Of a DNA stretch of 64,000 nt, positions 1 to 8,894 are shown in pieces. The translations under genes and the position numbers were made by a program. The stretch covers positions 1-64,000 of the forward strand of contig NZ_JANINM010000022.1 in assembly GCF_024509055.1 (NCBI RefSeq), read 5' to 3'. The notes under the pieces were generated by a model. The model saw only the letters and a list, made by a program, of their open reading frames with translations. It searched no databases and was not told the origin of the DNA. This stretch comes from Mesorhizobium sp. Its GTDB lineage: Bacteria > Pseudomonadota > Alphaproteobacteria > Rhizobiales > Rhizobiaceae. Numbering within the stretch: the stretch's first letter is position 1; each line of letters opens with the position of its first letter.

Positions 1-102
1 TCAATGTTTCGACGATTTCGCGTAGCTAAGCAGATTCTGTATCGCCGGTGTGTCGCGCAGATCACACAAGAGGTTCATGGCGGTTGCACAAGCGATACGG
101 AG

Positions 103-127
103 CGCGCGCCTTCTAGGATGGCGCGCG
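103..127. repeat. Hairpin downstream of the amidotransferase gene
   Basis: A perfect 8-bp GC-only inverted repeat (CGCGCGCC / GGCGCGCG) with a 9-nt loop lies about 95 nt beyond the stop codon of the minus-strand amidotransferase. No T-tract follows on either strand, so a terminator role is only possible. Otherwise positions 1-221 show no convincing gene. Confidence 0.35.
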
Positions 128-221
128 GACACAAGCCAAGGATGAAGCGGGTTTTCCCCAAGCGTAACTGGCGGCCCGTGCCAATTATGCCACGCTTTCC
201 AGCCGGCAGGACTCCGGGATT

Positions 222-920
222 CTAGATCGTCGCCACCCAGGCGCGGGCAATGGCCAGGCCGGCGGCGTCGGCATCCGGCCCGTTGCGCGCTATCTCGTCA
301 TCGAGCTTGCCGGCCCAGTCTGGATGACGCTGCGCGATGAGCGACGCGAAGCAAGTGCTCCAATCGCGCGCCATGGGGCTGTCCACCTCGAAATGGAACT
401 GGAAGCCATATGCGGCGCGGCCGAGCCGGAAGGCCTGGTTTTCGGCCACCGCGCTGCCGGCCAGCCGCACGGCGTTTTCCGGCAAGCCGAATGTGTCGTC
501 ATGCCATTCGAAGATCGGGAAGCTTTCGGGCAGCGCCGCCAATACCGGGTCCGACTTCGCGGCCGGCGTCAGCGACACCTGGTGCCAGCCGAATTCGGTT
601 GCACCGCCGATCTGGTTCCTGCCGCCGAAGGCGCGCGCCAGAAGCTGGCTGCCGAGGCAGATGCCGAGGACGGAGCGATCCTTGTCGGCGAAATCGCGCG
701 TCAGGTCGATCAACGCAGGAAAATAAGGGCAGATCTCGTCGTCGAGCGCATTCTGGGCGCCGCCAAGCACCACGATAGCATCGTGCTCGTTGCTGTCTTC
801 GGGCAACGCTTCACCGCGATAGGGCTTGCGCAGGTCGATATCGGCGCCGGCTTCCGCCAGGGCCGCGCCGATCTGGCCCAGGCCCTCATTGTCGAAATTC
901 TGGACGACCAAGACCCGCAT
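222..920 (-). CDS. Class I glutamine amidotransferase-like protein
   Basis: A 232-residue single-domain class I glutamine amidotransferase fold. The nucleophile elbow GICLGSQ places the catalytic Cys at residue 88, and the FQFHFEVD motif supplies His176 and Glu178, so the triad looks complete. Proteins of this stand-alone type (GMP synthase-like GATase domains) hydrolyse glutamine or gamma-glutamyl compounds such as gamma-glutamyl-amines, but no synthase partner is encoded nearby, so the substrate cannot be assigned. It is transcribed away from the next gene and is probably monocistronic and cytoplasmic (no signal peptide or membrane segment). Confidence 0.85.
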   Translation of the reverse strand: MRVLVVQNFDNEGLGQIGAALAEAGADIDLRKPYRGEALPEDSNEHDAIVVLGGAQNALDDEICPYFPALIDLTRDFADKDRSVLGICLGSQLLARAFGGRNQIGGATEFGWHQVSLTPAAKSDPVLAALPESFPIFEWHDDTFGLPENAVRLAGSAVAENQAFRLGRAAYGFQFHFEVDSPMARDWSTCFASLIAQRHPDWAGKLDDEIARNGPDADAAGLAIARAWVATI

Positions 921-1006
921 CGAAAACCTGCTGACATGAAAACGTTGGGGTGAGCGATATCATGCGGCGCGTATTTCAGCCAAGATGCGCAGCCGGAGAG
1001 AGAACT

Positions 1007-1654
1007 ATGCCACTGCAGAACCGGGTCGATCCGTTCGGCGCCATCCACGCGGTGCCGGATCGCGGCCTGTTCACCGGCAATCGCGGCATCATCCACGACC
1101 CTGAAACGAAGACGCTGTTGAAGAAGCGCTGGGCCTTGCCGGCCTGGATCATCTGCGCGTGCCAGTTCCGCGGCGTGCGCCGCGAGCCGATGGGCCGCAA
1201 CCGTCCAGGTGGAAAGGCCGGTTGGACCGAGCTCTTCTTCCTCGACGAGGTGACGGCGCTGGCCGCCGGCCATCGCCCCTGCTTCTTCTGCCGACGGGAA
1301 CGGGCAAGCGATTTCGTCAGCCGCTTCGGCGAAGCCTTCGGCATCGCCGAGCCGCGCGCACCGATGGTCGACAGACGGCTGCACAAGGAACGCCTCGCTT
1401 CGGGCGGGACGCCGCCGGCGGTCGCCGCGGACGAACTGGCATCCCTGCCGGATGGCGCCATGGTCGCCGATGGCGATGCCGCCTACGCGCTTCGAGGCAG
1501 GAAGGCCATGCGCTGGTCATTTGCGGGTTATGGCGATCGAACGGCGTTCGATAAGCTTGCCGGGCGTCCGATGCGGGTGCTCACGCCCGCCACCAGTATT
1601 TCGGTGCTGAGGCAAGGCTACGCGCCCGCCTGGCATCCCTCCGCCGATACTTGA
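1007..1654 (+). CDS. Conserved hypothetical protein with CxxC motif
   Basis: I do not recognise a named family. The 215-residue protein starts at ATG 1007, preceded by a GGAGAGAGA ribosome-binding site; the longer frame from 950 lacks one. [13 protein letters not shown] segment (Cys92, Cys95) and an upstream CAC pair (Cys50, Cys52) suggest a small metal site. The rest is rich in Arg and Gly with no membrane segment or signal peptide. It is divergent from the amidotransferase gene and sits just upstream of rsmE. Codon and GC patterns match the neighbours, which supports a real gene. Confidence 0.7.
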   Translation: MPLQNRVDPFGAIHAVPDRGLFTGNRGIIHDPETKTLLKKRWALPAWIICACQFRGVRREPMGRNRPGGKAGWTELFFLDEVTALAAGHRPCFFCRRERASDFVSRFGEAFGIAEPRAPMVDRRLHKERLASGGTPPAVAADELASLPDGAMVADGDAAYALRGRKAMRWSFAGYGDRTAFDKLAGRPMRVLTPATSISVLRQGYAPAWHPSADT

Positions 1655-1685
1655 CGGCAACGCTGCCCTCGCCCATTGCTCGGCC

Positions 1686-2420
1686 ATGCGCGCCAACTAC
1701 AAAATGCAGCGGCTTTTCGTACCGGACGATCTCGGGCCAGGCCTCGAATTCGATGCCGGACAACAGCAAAGTCATTATCTGACGCATGTGCTGCGGCTCG
1801 GCGAAGGCGCCGAGGTTCTTCTCTTCAACGGCCGCGACGGCGAATGGTCGGCATCGATCGCCGCCAGGAGCAAGAAGGCGGTGCGCCTGAAGGTGCTTGC
1901 GCAGCAGCGACCGCAGCCGCCGTTGCCCGACCTCGTCTATTGCTTCGCTCCGCTCAAGCAGGGCCGGCTCGACTACCTGGTGCAGAAGGCGGTGGAGATG
2001 GGCGCCGGCACGCTTCAGCCGGTCATCACGCAACATACGCAGGTGGCCAAACCCGGCATCGAGAGGCTGCGCGCCAATGTCGTCGAAGCTGCCGAGCAGT
2101 GCGGCATCCTGGCGGTGCCCGAGGTTCGGGAGGCCGAAAAGCTCGAGCGGCTGCTTGGTGGCTGGGACAAGGAGCGACGGTTGATCTTCTGTGACGAGGA
2201 TGCCTCGACCAACAACCCGCTACCGGCCTTGCAGGCGGTTAAGGAGAAAAAGCTCGCGCTGCTGGTCGGGCCGGAAGGCGGCTTTTCCGACGACGAGCGC
2301 AGGATGCTGAGAGCCCTGCCCTTCGTCACCGCCATCCCGCTTGGACCGCGCATCCTGCGTGCCGACACGGCCGCCGTCGCGGCGCTTGCAATGATGCAGG
2401 CATCGATCGGCGACTGGTGA
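1686..2420 (+). CDS. rsmE: 16S rRNA (uracil-1498-N3)-methyltransferase RsmE
   Basis: A 244-residue SPOUT-class methyltransferase that methylates N3 of U1498 in helix 44 of 16S rRNA, using S-adenosylmethionine. The N-terminal PUA-like part ([10 protein letters not shown], then [12 protein letters not shown]) is typical. The C-terminal trefoil knot carries the SAM-binding signatures [10 protein letters not shown] and [15 protein letters not shown] 1686 is taken as the start; ATG 1704 (MQRLFV) is an alternative that matches the shortest family members. A stem-loop with a T-run follows immediately, so the gene ends its own transcript before gshA. Confidence 0.93.
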   Translation: MRANYKMQRLFVPDDLGPGLEFDAGQQQSHYLTHVLRLGEGAEVLLFNGRDGEWSASIAARSKKAVRLKVLAQQRPQPPLPDLVYCFAPLKQGRLDYLVQKAVEMGAGTLQPVITQHTQVAKPGIERLRANVVEAAEQCGILAVPEVREAEKLERLLGGWDKERRLIFCDEDASTNNPLPALQAVKEKKLALLVGPEGGFSDDERRMLRALPFVTAIPLGPRILRADTAAVAALAMMQASIGDW

Positions 2421-2422
2421 TC

Positions 2423-2454
2423 AAATCCTGTTGAGGCGTGGCTCAGGATTTTTT
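2423..2454 (+). terminator. Rho-independent terminator after rsmE
   Basis: The arms AAATCCTG and CAGGATTT form an 8-bp stem with a GAG/CTC pairing inside the loop, and the 3' arm runs into a T-tract (GGATTTTTTG). It begins 3 nt after the rsmE stop codon. Confidence 0.75.
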
Positions 2455-2521
2455 GCTTGATCGGCTCCTGACATTTCGTCCATCTAGCGCCGGCGGTCGT
2501 CTGGCCGCTGCGGAGGGCTAC

Positions 2522-3895
2522 ATGGCGCGCGACACAACCGATTTCCGGCCGATCGAAGGCGTCGACGAGCTTGTCGACTATCTGGCCGCCGGCAACAAGC
2601 CGCGCGACAAGTGGCGCATCGGCACCGAGCACGAAAAATTCCCCTTCTATGTCGACGGCAATGCGCCGGTGCCCTATGGCGGCGAGCGCGGCATCCGCGC
2701 GATCCTGGAAGGCATGCAGGAGAAGCTCGGCTGGGATCCGATCATGGATGCCGGCCGCATCATCGGCCTTGTCGAGCCGACCGGCCAGGGAGCGATCTCG
2801 CTGGAACCCGGCGGGCAATTCGAGCTTTCCGGCGCGCCGCTGGAGAGCATCCATCAGACCTGCCGCGAGGGCAACGCGCATCTGGCGCAGGTGCGCGAGA
2901 TCGCCGAGCCGATGGGCATCCGCTTCCTCGGCCTCGGCGGCAGCCCGAAATGGTCGCTGGCCGAGACGCCTAAAATGCCGAAGTCGCGCTACGAGATCAT
3001 GACGCGCTACATGCCGAAGGTCGGTACCAAGGGCCTCGACATGATGTACCGCACCTGTACGATCCAGGTGAATCTCGACTTCGAGAGCGAAGCCGACATG
3101 CGCCGCAAGATGCAGGTTTCGCTGAAGCTGCAGCCGCTGTCGACGGCGCTGTTCGCCAACTCGCCCTTCACCGAGAGCCGGCCGAACGGGCTGCAAAGCT
3201 GGCGCGGCGACATCTGGCGCGACACCGACAACCAGCGCTCCGGCATGCTCGAATTCTGCTTCTCGCCCGATTTCGGCTTTGCCGACTATGTCGAATGGGC
3301 GCTGGACGTGCCGATGTATTTCGTCATCCGCGACGGCCATTATCACGACATGACGCGTTATACGTTCCGCCAGTTCATGGCGGGAGCCGCGCGCAACGAT
3401 GTGCCCGATGGCCTGCCGACAATGGGCGACTGGGCGAACCACCTGTCGACGCTGTTCCCCGACGTGCGGCTCAAGCGCTTCCTCGAAATGCGCGGCGCCG
3501 ACGGTGGACCGTGGCGCCGAATCTGCGCGTTGCCGGCATTCTGGGTCGGGCTGCTCTATGACGAGCAGGCACTGGACGCGGCGGAGACGCTGACCTCGAG
3601 CTGGACCTACGAAGAAGCGCTGGCACAACGCAACGCAGTGCCGGAACAAGGCATTGCGGCGCCCTTCCGCAACACCACGCTGCGCGAGGTCGCCCGCGAC
3701 GTGCTTGCCATCTCGCGCATGGGACTGAGGAACCGCGCCCGCAAGAACCGCGACGGCTATGACGAGACGTCGTTCCTCAACACGCTCGACGAGGTCGTGG
3801 CGCGCGGCACCACCAGCGCCGAGGAGATGCTTTCGGCCTACCACACGCGCTGGGGCGGCTCGATCGAGCCGGTATTCATGGAATATGCCTATTAA
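2522..3895 (+). CDS. gshA: Glutamate-cysteine ligase (plant/alphaproteobacterial type)
   Basis: This 457-residue enzyme catalyses ATP-dependent formation of gamma-glutamylcysteine, the first step of glutathione synthesis. Its length and the motifs GTEHEKF, LEPGGQFELSGAP and GLGGSPKW belong to the class shared by plants and alphaproteobacteria, not the E. coli class. The frame is open from 2438, but ATG 2522 has a purine-rich GCGGAGGG site just upstream and matches the usual N-terminus (MARDTTDFRPI). It is cytoplasmic. No gshB is visible in the window. Confidence 0.95.
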   Translation: MARDTTDFRPIEGVDELVDYLAAGNKPRDKWRIGTEHEKFPFYVDGNAPVPYGGERGIRAILEGMQEKLGWDPIMDAGRIIGLVEPTGQGAISLEPGGQFELSGAPLESIHQTCREGNAHLAQVREIAEPMGIRFLGLGGSPKWSLAETPKMPKSRYEIMTRYMPKVGTKGLDMMYRTCTIQVNLDFESEADMRRKMQVSLKLQPLSTALFANSPFTESRPNGLQSWRGDIWRDTDNQRSGMLEFCFSPDFGFADYVEWALDVPMYFVIRDGHYHDMTRYTFRQFMAGAARNDVPDGLPTMGDWANHLSTLFPDVRLKRFLEMRGADGGPWRRICALPAFWVGLLYDEQALDAAETLTSSWTYEEALAQRNAVPEQGIAAPFRNTTLREVARDVLAISRMGLRNRARKNRDGYDETSFLNTLDEVVARGTTSAEEMLSAYHTRWGGSIEPVFMEYAY

Positions 3896-3995
3896 CCGTT
3901 CAACCGCCGCCTGACAGTGGCGCCGGCAAATGGCGCTTCAATCGGTGATGGAAACGAACTAGATTCCTTCGCGAGGATATAGCGGAGGAGACCCC

Positions 3996-4958
3996 ATGCC
4001 TTCCCTGTTCGACATGTTCGCGCAAGCCCAGAACGGCGCCGCCATGCAGGCGCTGGCCCAGCAATTCGGGCTTTCGATGCAACAGACACAAGCAGCAGTA
4101 CAGGCGCTGCTGCCGGCGTTCTCGCAAGGGCTTCAGCGCAACACCGCCGATCCTTACGGGATGGGCGCCTTCATGACGGCTATGGCGAGCGGCCAGCACG
4201 CCAAATATTTCGAGGATACGACCCGGGCGTTCTCGCCCCAGGGCATCGACGAAGGCAATGGCATCCTCGGCTATCTGTTCGGCTCGAAGGATCTGTCGCG
4301 CGCCGTGGCTGCCCAAGCCGCGCAGGCGACGGGTCTCAGCCAGCAGATGTTGCAGCAGATGCTGCCGGCGATGGCTTCGATGATGATGGGCGGGCTGGCT
4401 CAACAGACCAACAATCAGATGCAGGCGGCCGGCGGTTTCGGCGGCGGCAATCCGCTCGGTCAGATCATCGAGCAGATGATGCGGCAGGCGGGCGGCGGGC
4501 AGGCGCAGCAACCGGCACCCAATCCCTATGGCGACAACCCGTTCGGCAAGATGTTGCAGGACATGTTCGGCGGTAGCGCACAACAGCCGCAACCCGCGCC
4601 CAACCCTTACGGAGACAACCCCCTCGGCAAGGTGCTGCAGGACATGTTTGGCGGCGGCGCGGCGCAGCAACCACAGAGTCAGCCGAGCCAGACGCGGAAT
4701 CCTTATGGCGACAATCCTCTCGGCAAGATGTTCGAGGAGATGCTGCGCTTCGGCGGTGGCGGTTTCGGCATGCCGGGCGGCCAAGCGCCGCAGCAGCCTC
4801 AGGCGCCGCAGCCGCAGACCAATCCGAGCGGCCGGCCGAGAAATCCTTTCGACGACATCTTCGGCAAGATGTTCGAGACAGGCGCACAGCAGCGCGACGA
4901 CTATCAGAAAGGCGTGGAGACGATCTTCGACCAGTTCAAGCGTGGCATGGACCGGTGA
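3996..4958 (+). CDS. DUF937-like protein with Gln-rich tandem repeats
   Basis: A 320-residue protein starting MPSLFDMFAQAQ, with a good GGAGGA site before ATG 3996. Residues 1-140 are Gln/Ala/Met-rich helices resembling DUF937 (YidB-like) proteins, whose function is unknown. Residues 150-296 contain about five amphipathic repeats around the motif NPYGDNPLGKMLQDMFGG (at 176, 203 and 235, with degenerate copies at 151 and 283), separated by Pro/Gln/Gly linkers. There is no signal peptide and no clear membrane helix. The repeats suggest a short binding or assembly helix presented several times, which is inference. Confidence 0.8.
   Translation: MPSLFDMFAQAQNGAAMQALAQQFGLSMQQTQAAVQALLPAFSQGLQRNTADPYGMGAFMTAMASGQHAKYFEDTTRAFSPQGIDEGNGILGYLFGSKDLSRAVAAQAAQATGLSQQMLQQMLPAMASMMMGGLAQQTNNQMQAAGGFGGGNPLGQIIEQMMRQAGGGQAQQPAPNPYGDNPFGKMLQDMFGGSAQQPQPAPNPYGDNPLGKVLQDMFGGGAAQQPQSQPSQTRNPYGDNPLGKMFEEMLRFGGGGFGMPGGQAPQQPQAPQPQTNPSGRPRNPFDDIFGKMFETGAQQRDDYQKGVETIFDQFKRGMDR
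4446..4883 (+). repeat. In-frame tandem repeat region of the DUF937-like gene
   Basis: Three strong copies of an 18-residue unit (NPYGDNPxGKxLQDMFGG or a close variant) are spaced 27 and 32 residues apart, flanked by two degenerate copies (GNPLGQIIEQMM and NPFDDIFGKMF). The linkers differ in length and sequence, so the repeat is conserved at protein level more than as DNA. Confidence 0.8.
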
Positions 4959-4985
4959 TAGGTCGCCAACTGATATCCTGGATAG

Positions 4986-5017
4986 AAAAATGCCCGGTCC
5001 GCAAAGGGAACCGGGCA
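4986..5017 (-). terminator. Rho-independent terminator of the DUF1127 gene (minus strand)
   Basis: The arms TGCCCGGT and ACCGGGCA pair perfectly. Read on the minus strand, the stem is followed by TTTTTC, the right polarity for the DUF1127 gene that ends about 115 nt upstream. It also separates that gene from the convergent DUF937-like gene. Confidence 0.7.
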
Positions 5018-5131
5018 ATGTGCAGGCTGGCCGGCGGGGAACCGGCAGGGAGTGGGAAGCCTGCATGAAGCTTGGTCGCGCCGAGCCCTGAAAAGGTTCA
5101 CCGCGACCCGAAAGGCTAAAGCCCAGCCCGT

Positions 5132-5422
5132 TCAGGCCACCTTGCGGGCGATATCCTCGATCGTGTCGACACGGTCGCTGGCGATCGAGCGCAGCTTCGC
5201 CGTGGGGTCGCTGCCGAACGGCACGTCGATGGCGACGTGGAGGTCGGCGCGGGTCAGCCCGATATCGGCGAGCTCGGCGTCCGACATCTCGCCGAGGCGA
5301 TAGAAGGCGCGTCGATTTTTCCAGGCGCGATAGCTGTTGGCGAGGACGTTGACCACACGCGTCGCGACGGCCGGACGCGTGGTGATGCGCGAGGTCTCGG
5401 AGGCGAATTCGATCGCGGTCAT
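5132..5422 (-). CDS. DUF1127 domain protein
   Basis: A 96-residue protein with the Arg/Tyr-rich DUF1127 core (YRAWKNRRAFYRLGEMSDAELADIGLTRADL), a helical segment found in many alphaproteobacterial small proteins and linked in some species to RNA turnover or phosphate/carbon physiology; its role here is unknown. The frame is open from 5503, but ATG 5422 has a strong GGAGAGAC site immediately upstream (reading the minus strand). It is divergently transcribed from the LysR gene at 5603, a common arrangement that suggests control by that regulator. Confidence 0.85.
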   Translation of the reverse strand: MTAIEFASETSRITTRPAVATRVVNVLANSYRAWKNRRAFYRLGEMSDAELADIGLTRADLHVAIDVPFGSDPTAKLRSIASDRVDTIEDIARKVA

Positions 5423-5602
5423 GTCAGTCTCTCCTTCGGAGTCGAGCGGACGAAACCGGACAACCGGCGCCTTGGGAGAAGCGTCGTTGCGGTCTCGATA
5501 CACATGCCTTCATGTGGACAATGCCAATTTGCCATCACGTGATTGATTAATCCAACGAATGTTTCTAATCTTTAGCATCAACATCAATGATGGGTTGGAC
5601 CG

Positions 5603-6559
5603 ATGAAAGCGCCGCTCGATCTCGATCAGTTGCAGACCTTCATCTCGATCGCCGATACCGGCAGCTTCACCCGCGCGGCCGAGGAAGTGCACCGCACGCA
5701 GTCGGCGGTGTCGATGCAGATGCGCCGGCTGGAGGAGCGGATCGGCAAGCCGCTGTTCGAGAAGGACGGCCGCACCAACAAGCTGACCGAGGAAGGCGAC
5801 AGGCTGCTTTCCTACGCAAGGCGGCTCATCTACCTCAACCGCGAGACTCTAGCCGCCTTCGATGACCAGCGGCTCGAAGGCACCATCCGCATCGGCACGC
5901 CGGACGACTACGCCGACCGCTTCCTGCCCGAGATCATGGCGCGCTTCTCGCGCTCCAACCCTCGGGTCGAACTGACCGTGGTGTGCGAGCCGACGCCGGG
6001 GCTGGTTGAGCACATCAAACGCGGCAATCTCGACCTCGCGCTGGTGACGCATAACGACACGCGCGGCCAGTCGGAGGTGGTGAGGCGTGAACCGCTGTTG
6101 TGGGTCACCTCGGCAAACCATGCCACGCATGAGCAGCAAATCCTGCCGATGGCATTCGGGCGGCCGAACTGCATCTGGCGGCGTGCCGCGGTCGAGGTGC
6201 TCGACCAGCAGAACCGCGAGTACCGCATCCTATTCTCCAGCTTCTCGGCGACCGTGATCACCGCCGCCGTGCTTTCGGGCCTCGCCATCTCGGTGCTGCC
6301 GGAATGCGCGCTGCGGCCAGGCATGCGCGTGCTCGGCGAGGCCGACGGTTTCGGCGCCCTGCCCGATTGCCGTATCGGCATCATGCGCGGCCAGACCTCG
6401 CAGCCGGAGATCGTCGACGCGCTGGCCCGCCATATCGCGGAAAGTCTCGACAATATTTCGGTGCCCGTCAGCGAAGAGGCTGGGAGCTTCGATTTCGCGG
6501 CTCTTGCCTTTGCCCGGATGAAGCGGACCAGGCCAAGCCAGATCCTGCCTGGCTGGTGA
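5603..6559 (+). CDS. LysR-family transcriptional regulator
   Basis: A 318-residue LysR regulator. Residues 6-65 form the winged helix-turn-helix (LDQLQTFISIADTGSFTRAAEEVHRTQSAVSMQ gives the classic recognition helix), followed by the LysR substrate-binding fold from about residue 92 (IRIGTPDDYADRFLPEIMARF). The effector is not predictable. It is divergent from the DUF1127 gene across a 180-nt intergenic region and convergent with the GGDEF/EAL gene, with only 2 nt between the stop codons. Confidence 0.92.
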   Translation: MKAPLDLDQLQTFISIADTGSFTRAAEEVHRTQSAVSMQMRRLEERIGKPLFEKDGRTNKLTEEGDRLLSYARRLIYLNRETLAAFDDQRLEGTIRIGTPDDYADRFLPEIMARFSRSNPRVELTVVCEPTPGLVEHIKRGNLDLALVTHNDTRGQSEVVRREPLLWVTSANHATHEQQILPMAFGRPNCIWRRAAVEVLDQQNREYRILFSSFSATVITAAVLSGLAISVLPECALRPGMRVLGEADGFGALPDCRIGIMRGQTSQPEIVDALARHIAESLDNISVPVSEEAGSFDFAALAFARMKRTRPSQILPGW

Positions 6560-6561
6560 GA

Positions 6562-8772
6562 TCAGGCGCGGGCGTTGGTCAGCTCCTGAGGGCCGGCCGA
6601 CAACCCGGGCAATGACAGGAACTGTCCGGGCTCCAGCGGCGGCGAGAAAAGATAGCCCTGAAGCTGGTTGCAGCCCATGGCAAGCAGCAGGACTCTCTGC
6701 TCCTCGGTCTCGACGCCTTCGGCGGTCACCTCGACATCCAGCGCCCGCGCGAGGTCGATCAGTGCCTTGACGATCGCCGAAGCGCTCGGGTCTTCATCAA
6801 GCAGGCGGACGAAGGAGCGGTCGATCTTCAGCTTGTCGATAGCCTGGCGGCGCAGGTAGCTGAGAGAGGAATAGCCGGTGCCGAAATCGTCGAGCACCAT
6901 GCGGATGCCGGACTTGCGTAGGGCGGCGATGACCGAACCGATCGCGTCGTTGTGCTCGAGCAGCACGCTTTCGGTGGTCTCGAGCTGCAGGCGGGCCGGA
7001 TCGAGCCCGGTTTCCTGAAGGATCGAAGCGACCTCCTCGGCAAAATTGACGTCGCGCAACTGCATCGGCGAGATGTTGACGGCGATCCAGGGCAATTCGG
7101 TGGCGGCTGCAAAACGGCAGGCCTCCGTCAGCGCCCATTTGCCGAGCTCGCCGATCAGGCCGCGCTCTTCCGCAATGGCGATGAACTGCGCCGCAGGAAG
7201 CGCGCCATGCACCTCGTGGCCCCAGCGGATCAATGCCTCGGCGCCCAGGATCCTGCGGCCTTCGCCGGCATAAACGGGCTGATAGGCGAGCTTTATGCCG
7301 CCGGCGCCGGTCAGTGCCTTGCGCAACTCGGCCTCGACCTTGCGCTTGCGCAGCAACAGGTCGTCCATGTCGCCGGCAAAGACCTGATAACGGCCTCGAC
7401 CGTTCTTCTTGGCTTCGTAGAGCGCGATATCGGCCTTGCGCAGCAGGTCGTCTGCGTCTGTTTCCGGTCCCGCCGACAGCGCGATGCCGATGCTGGCGCC
7501 GACGAATATCTGGTCGTCGATCAGCCTGAACGGCTCGCACAGCTTCTGCAGCAGCCTTTCGGCGATATCCTCGGCGCTCCTGACGTCGCGGACATCGAGC
7601 AGGATGATGGCGAATTCATCGCCGCCGATGCGCGCCACCGTGTCGACCTCGCGGATCGTGTGCCTGAGCCTGGCGGCCGTCTGCCGGACAAGCTCGTCGC
7701 CCGCCGGGTGGCCGAGCGTGTCGTTGACATGCTTGAAACGATCGAGGTCGAGGTAAAGCAGCGCAACCCTCGCGGCGTCATAGCCGGCGAAAAGCAGCAT
7801 GCGCCGCAGGCGATCCTCGAACAGCGCCCGGTTGGGCAGACCGGTGAGCGTGTCGTGAAAGGCAAGATATTGCGCCTGATCCTGGCTGGACTGCAGCGCG
7901 AACGACGCGCGGCGCAGCCGCCGCAGCAGGAAGGCCAGGACGCCTCCGGCGACCAGCAACGCCACCCCCAGGGCCGGCCCCATCTTGTGCAGAAGGTCGA
8001 GTCCGGGCCTTTCCTGATCCCAGCCGATATAGCCAAGGATGACGCCATGGGAATCGACCAGCGGCACGGCGGCCGCGCCGACCGTTTGCGACAGCGGCGC
8101 CAGCCGGGCGCCGTCGAGCAGGTACTTTCCCGCGATCCTGCCAACCACCGCGTCGTTGATGAACTCGACCGAGACGTGGAGATATTCGGTGCCCGGCGCC
8201 TGGGTAACGCGGCTCGAGTTCGGCACCAGCGGCATGACGCTCAGGATCGCCGGCTTTCCGCCAAGCGAGATCAAATCTTCCGCCACCATCCTGGCAGGCT
8301 GGCCGGAGGCATCGGCTTTCGGCGGCCGGGCCAGCATGGCGCGCAACTTCCCGATGGTGGGCAGCAGAGCAGACGCGTCCTCGCCGAAGGCGGACGTATC
8401 GACCACCTTGCCTTCCCGCATGGCGTGGACAGGGTGATCGGCGGCGTCGAGTATGTAGACCTGGTTATGACCGTAATAGGTGTACATCCAGACGCTGAGA
8501 TTTTCGGCCATCCACTCCTGATTGCCGGTCTTGGCGTTGGTCACGGAATCGTCCCAGATGGAAACGCTTTCCTGTTCGCGCTCGACAGCGGCGATCTGGT
8601 CCTTGAGACCATCGGCGATGAACATCTTCTGCCGTTCGAGCGAGGCATGGTCGGCCTGGAAGGCGGCGTAGAAGCCGAAACCAACGAGAATGGCCAGCGC
8701 GAAGGCGGCAAGCGTCAGCACGGTCAGGGTGACCTGATGCGTCAATGGGCTGCTATTTTGGCGTTGGCTCAT
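6562..8772 (-). CDS. CHASE4-GGDEF-EAL membrane protein (c-di-GMP turnover)
   Basis: A 736-residue inner-membrane sensor: membrane segment at about 14-38, periplasmic CHASE4-type region at about 40-265 (WDDSV and WMAENLSVW are typical), second membrane segment at about 265-285, GGDEF domain (intact GGDEF at 383-387) and EAL domain (intact EAL at 512-514, later DDFGTGYSSL). Both signature motifs are intact, so it could be a cyclase, a phosphodiesterase or both. The frame extends to GTG 8794-8796, but ATG 8772 has a GGGGA site and a better N-terminus. It diverges from xseA across a roughly 120-nt gap. The sensed ligand is unknown. Confidence 0.92.
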   Translation of the reverse strand: MSQRQNSSPLTHQVTLTVLTLAAFALAILVGFGFYAAFQADHASLERQKMFIADGLKDQIAAVEREQESVSIWDDSVTNAKTGNQEWMAENLSVWMYTYYGHNQVYILDAADHPVHAMREGKVVDTSAFGEDASALLPTIGKLRAMLARPPKADASGQPARMVAEDLISLGGKPAILSVMPLVPNSSRVTQAPGTEYLHVSVEFINDAVVGRIAGKYLLDGARLAPLSQTVGAAAVPLVDSHGVILGYIGWDQERPGLDLLHKMGPALGVALLVAGGVLAFLLRRLRRASFALQSSQDQAQYLAFHDTLTGLPNRALFEDRLRRMLLFAGYDAARVALLYLDLDRFKHVNDTLGHPAGDELVRQTAARLRHTIREVDTVARIGGDEFAIILLDVRDVRSAEDIAERLLQKLCEPFRLIDDQIFVGASIGIALSAGPETDADDLLRKADIALYEAKKNGRGRYQVFAGDMDDLLLRKRKVEAELRKALTGAGGIKLAYQPVYAGEGRRILGAEALIRWGHEVHGALPAAQFIAIAEERGLIGELGKWALTEACRFAAATELPWIAVNISPMQLRDVNFAEEVASILQETGLDPARLQLETTESVLLEHNDAIGSVIAALRKSGIRMVLDDFGTGYSSLSYLRRQAIDKLKIDRSFVRLLDEDPSASAIVKALIDLARALDVEVTAEGVETEEQRVLLLAMGCNQLQGYLFSPPLEPGQFLSLPGLSAGPQELTNARA

Positions 8773-8894
8773 GCGTCCCCGGCCGACTCTCGTCACCGCC
8801 AGTCAAAGCAAATCGGGCTTAAAATCGCGTTATAATATTTGCGAGGATTGCTCGTTGCCTTGACGCCGCCCGATAAGCGTTCCCCAATCACGCG

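Noticed and set aside
2015..3844. 609-codon open frame on the minus strand
   Set aside because: It lies opposite rsmE and gshA, both certain genes; the translation is low-complexity and typical of antisense frames in GC-rich DNA.
3900..5066. 388-codon minus-strand frame over the repeat protein
   Set aside because: Leu/Arg/His-rich antisense translation caused by the repeat coding bias; no start signal.
6952..8835. 627-codon open frame on the plus strand
   Set aside because: Antisense to the GGDEF/EAL gene, whose domains are unmistakable; no ribosome-binding site or domain in the opposite frame.
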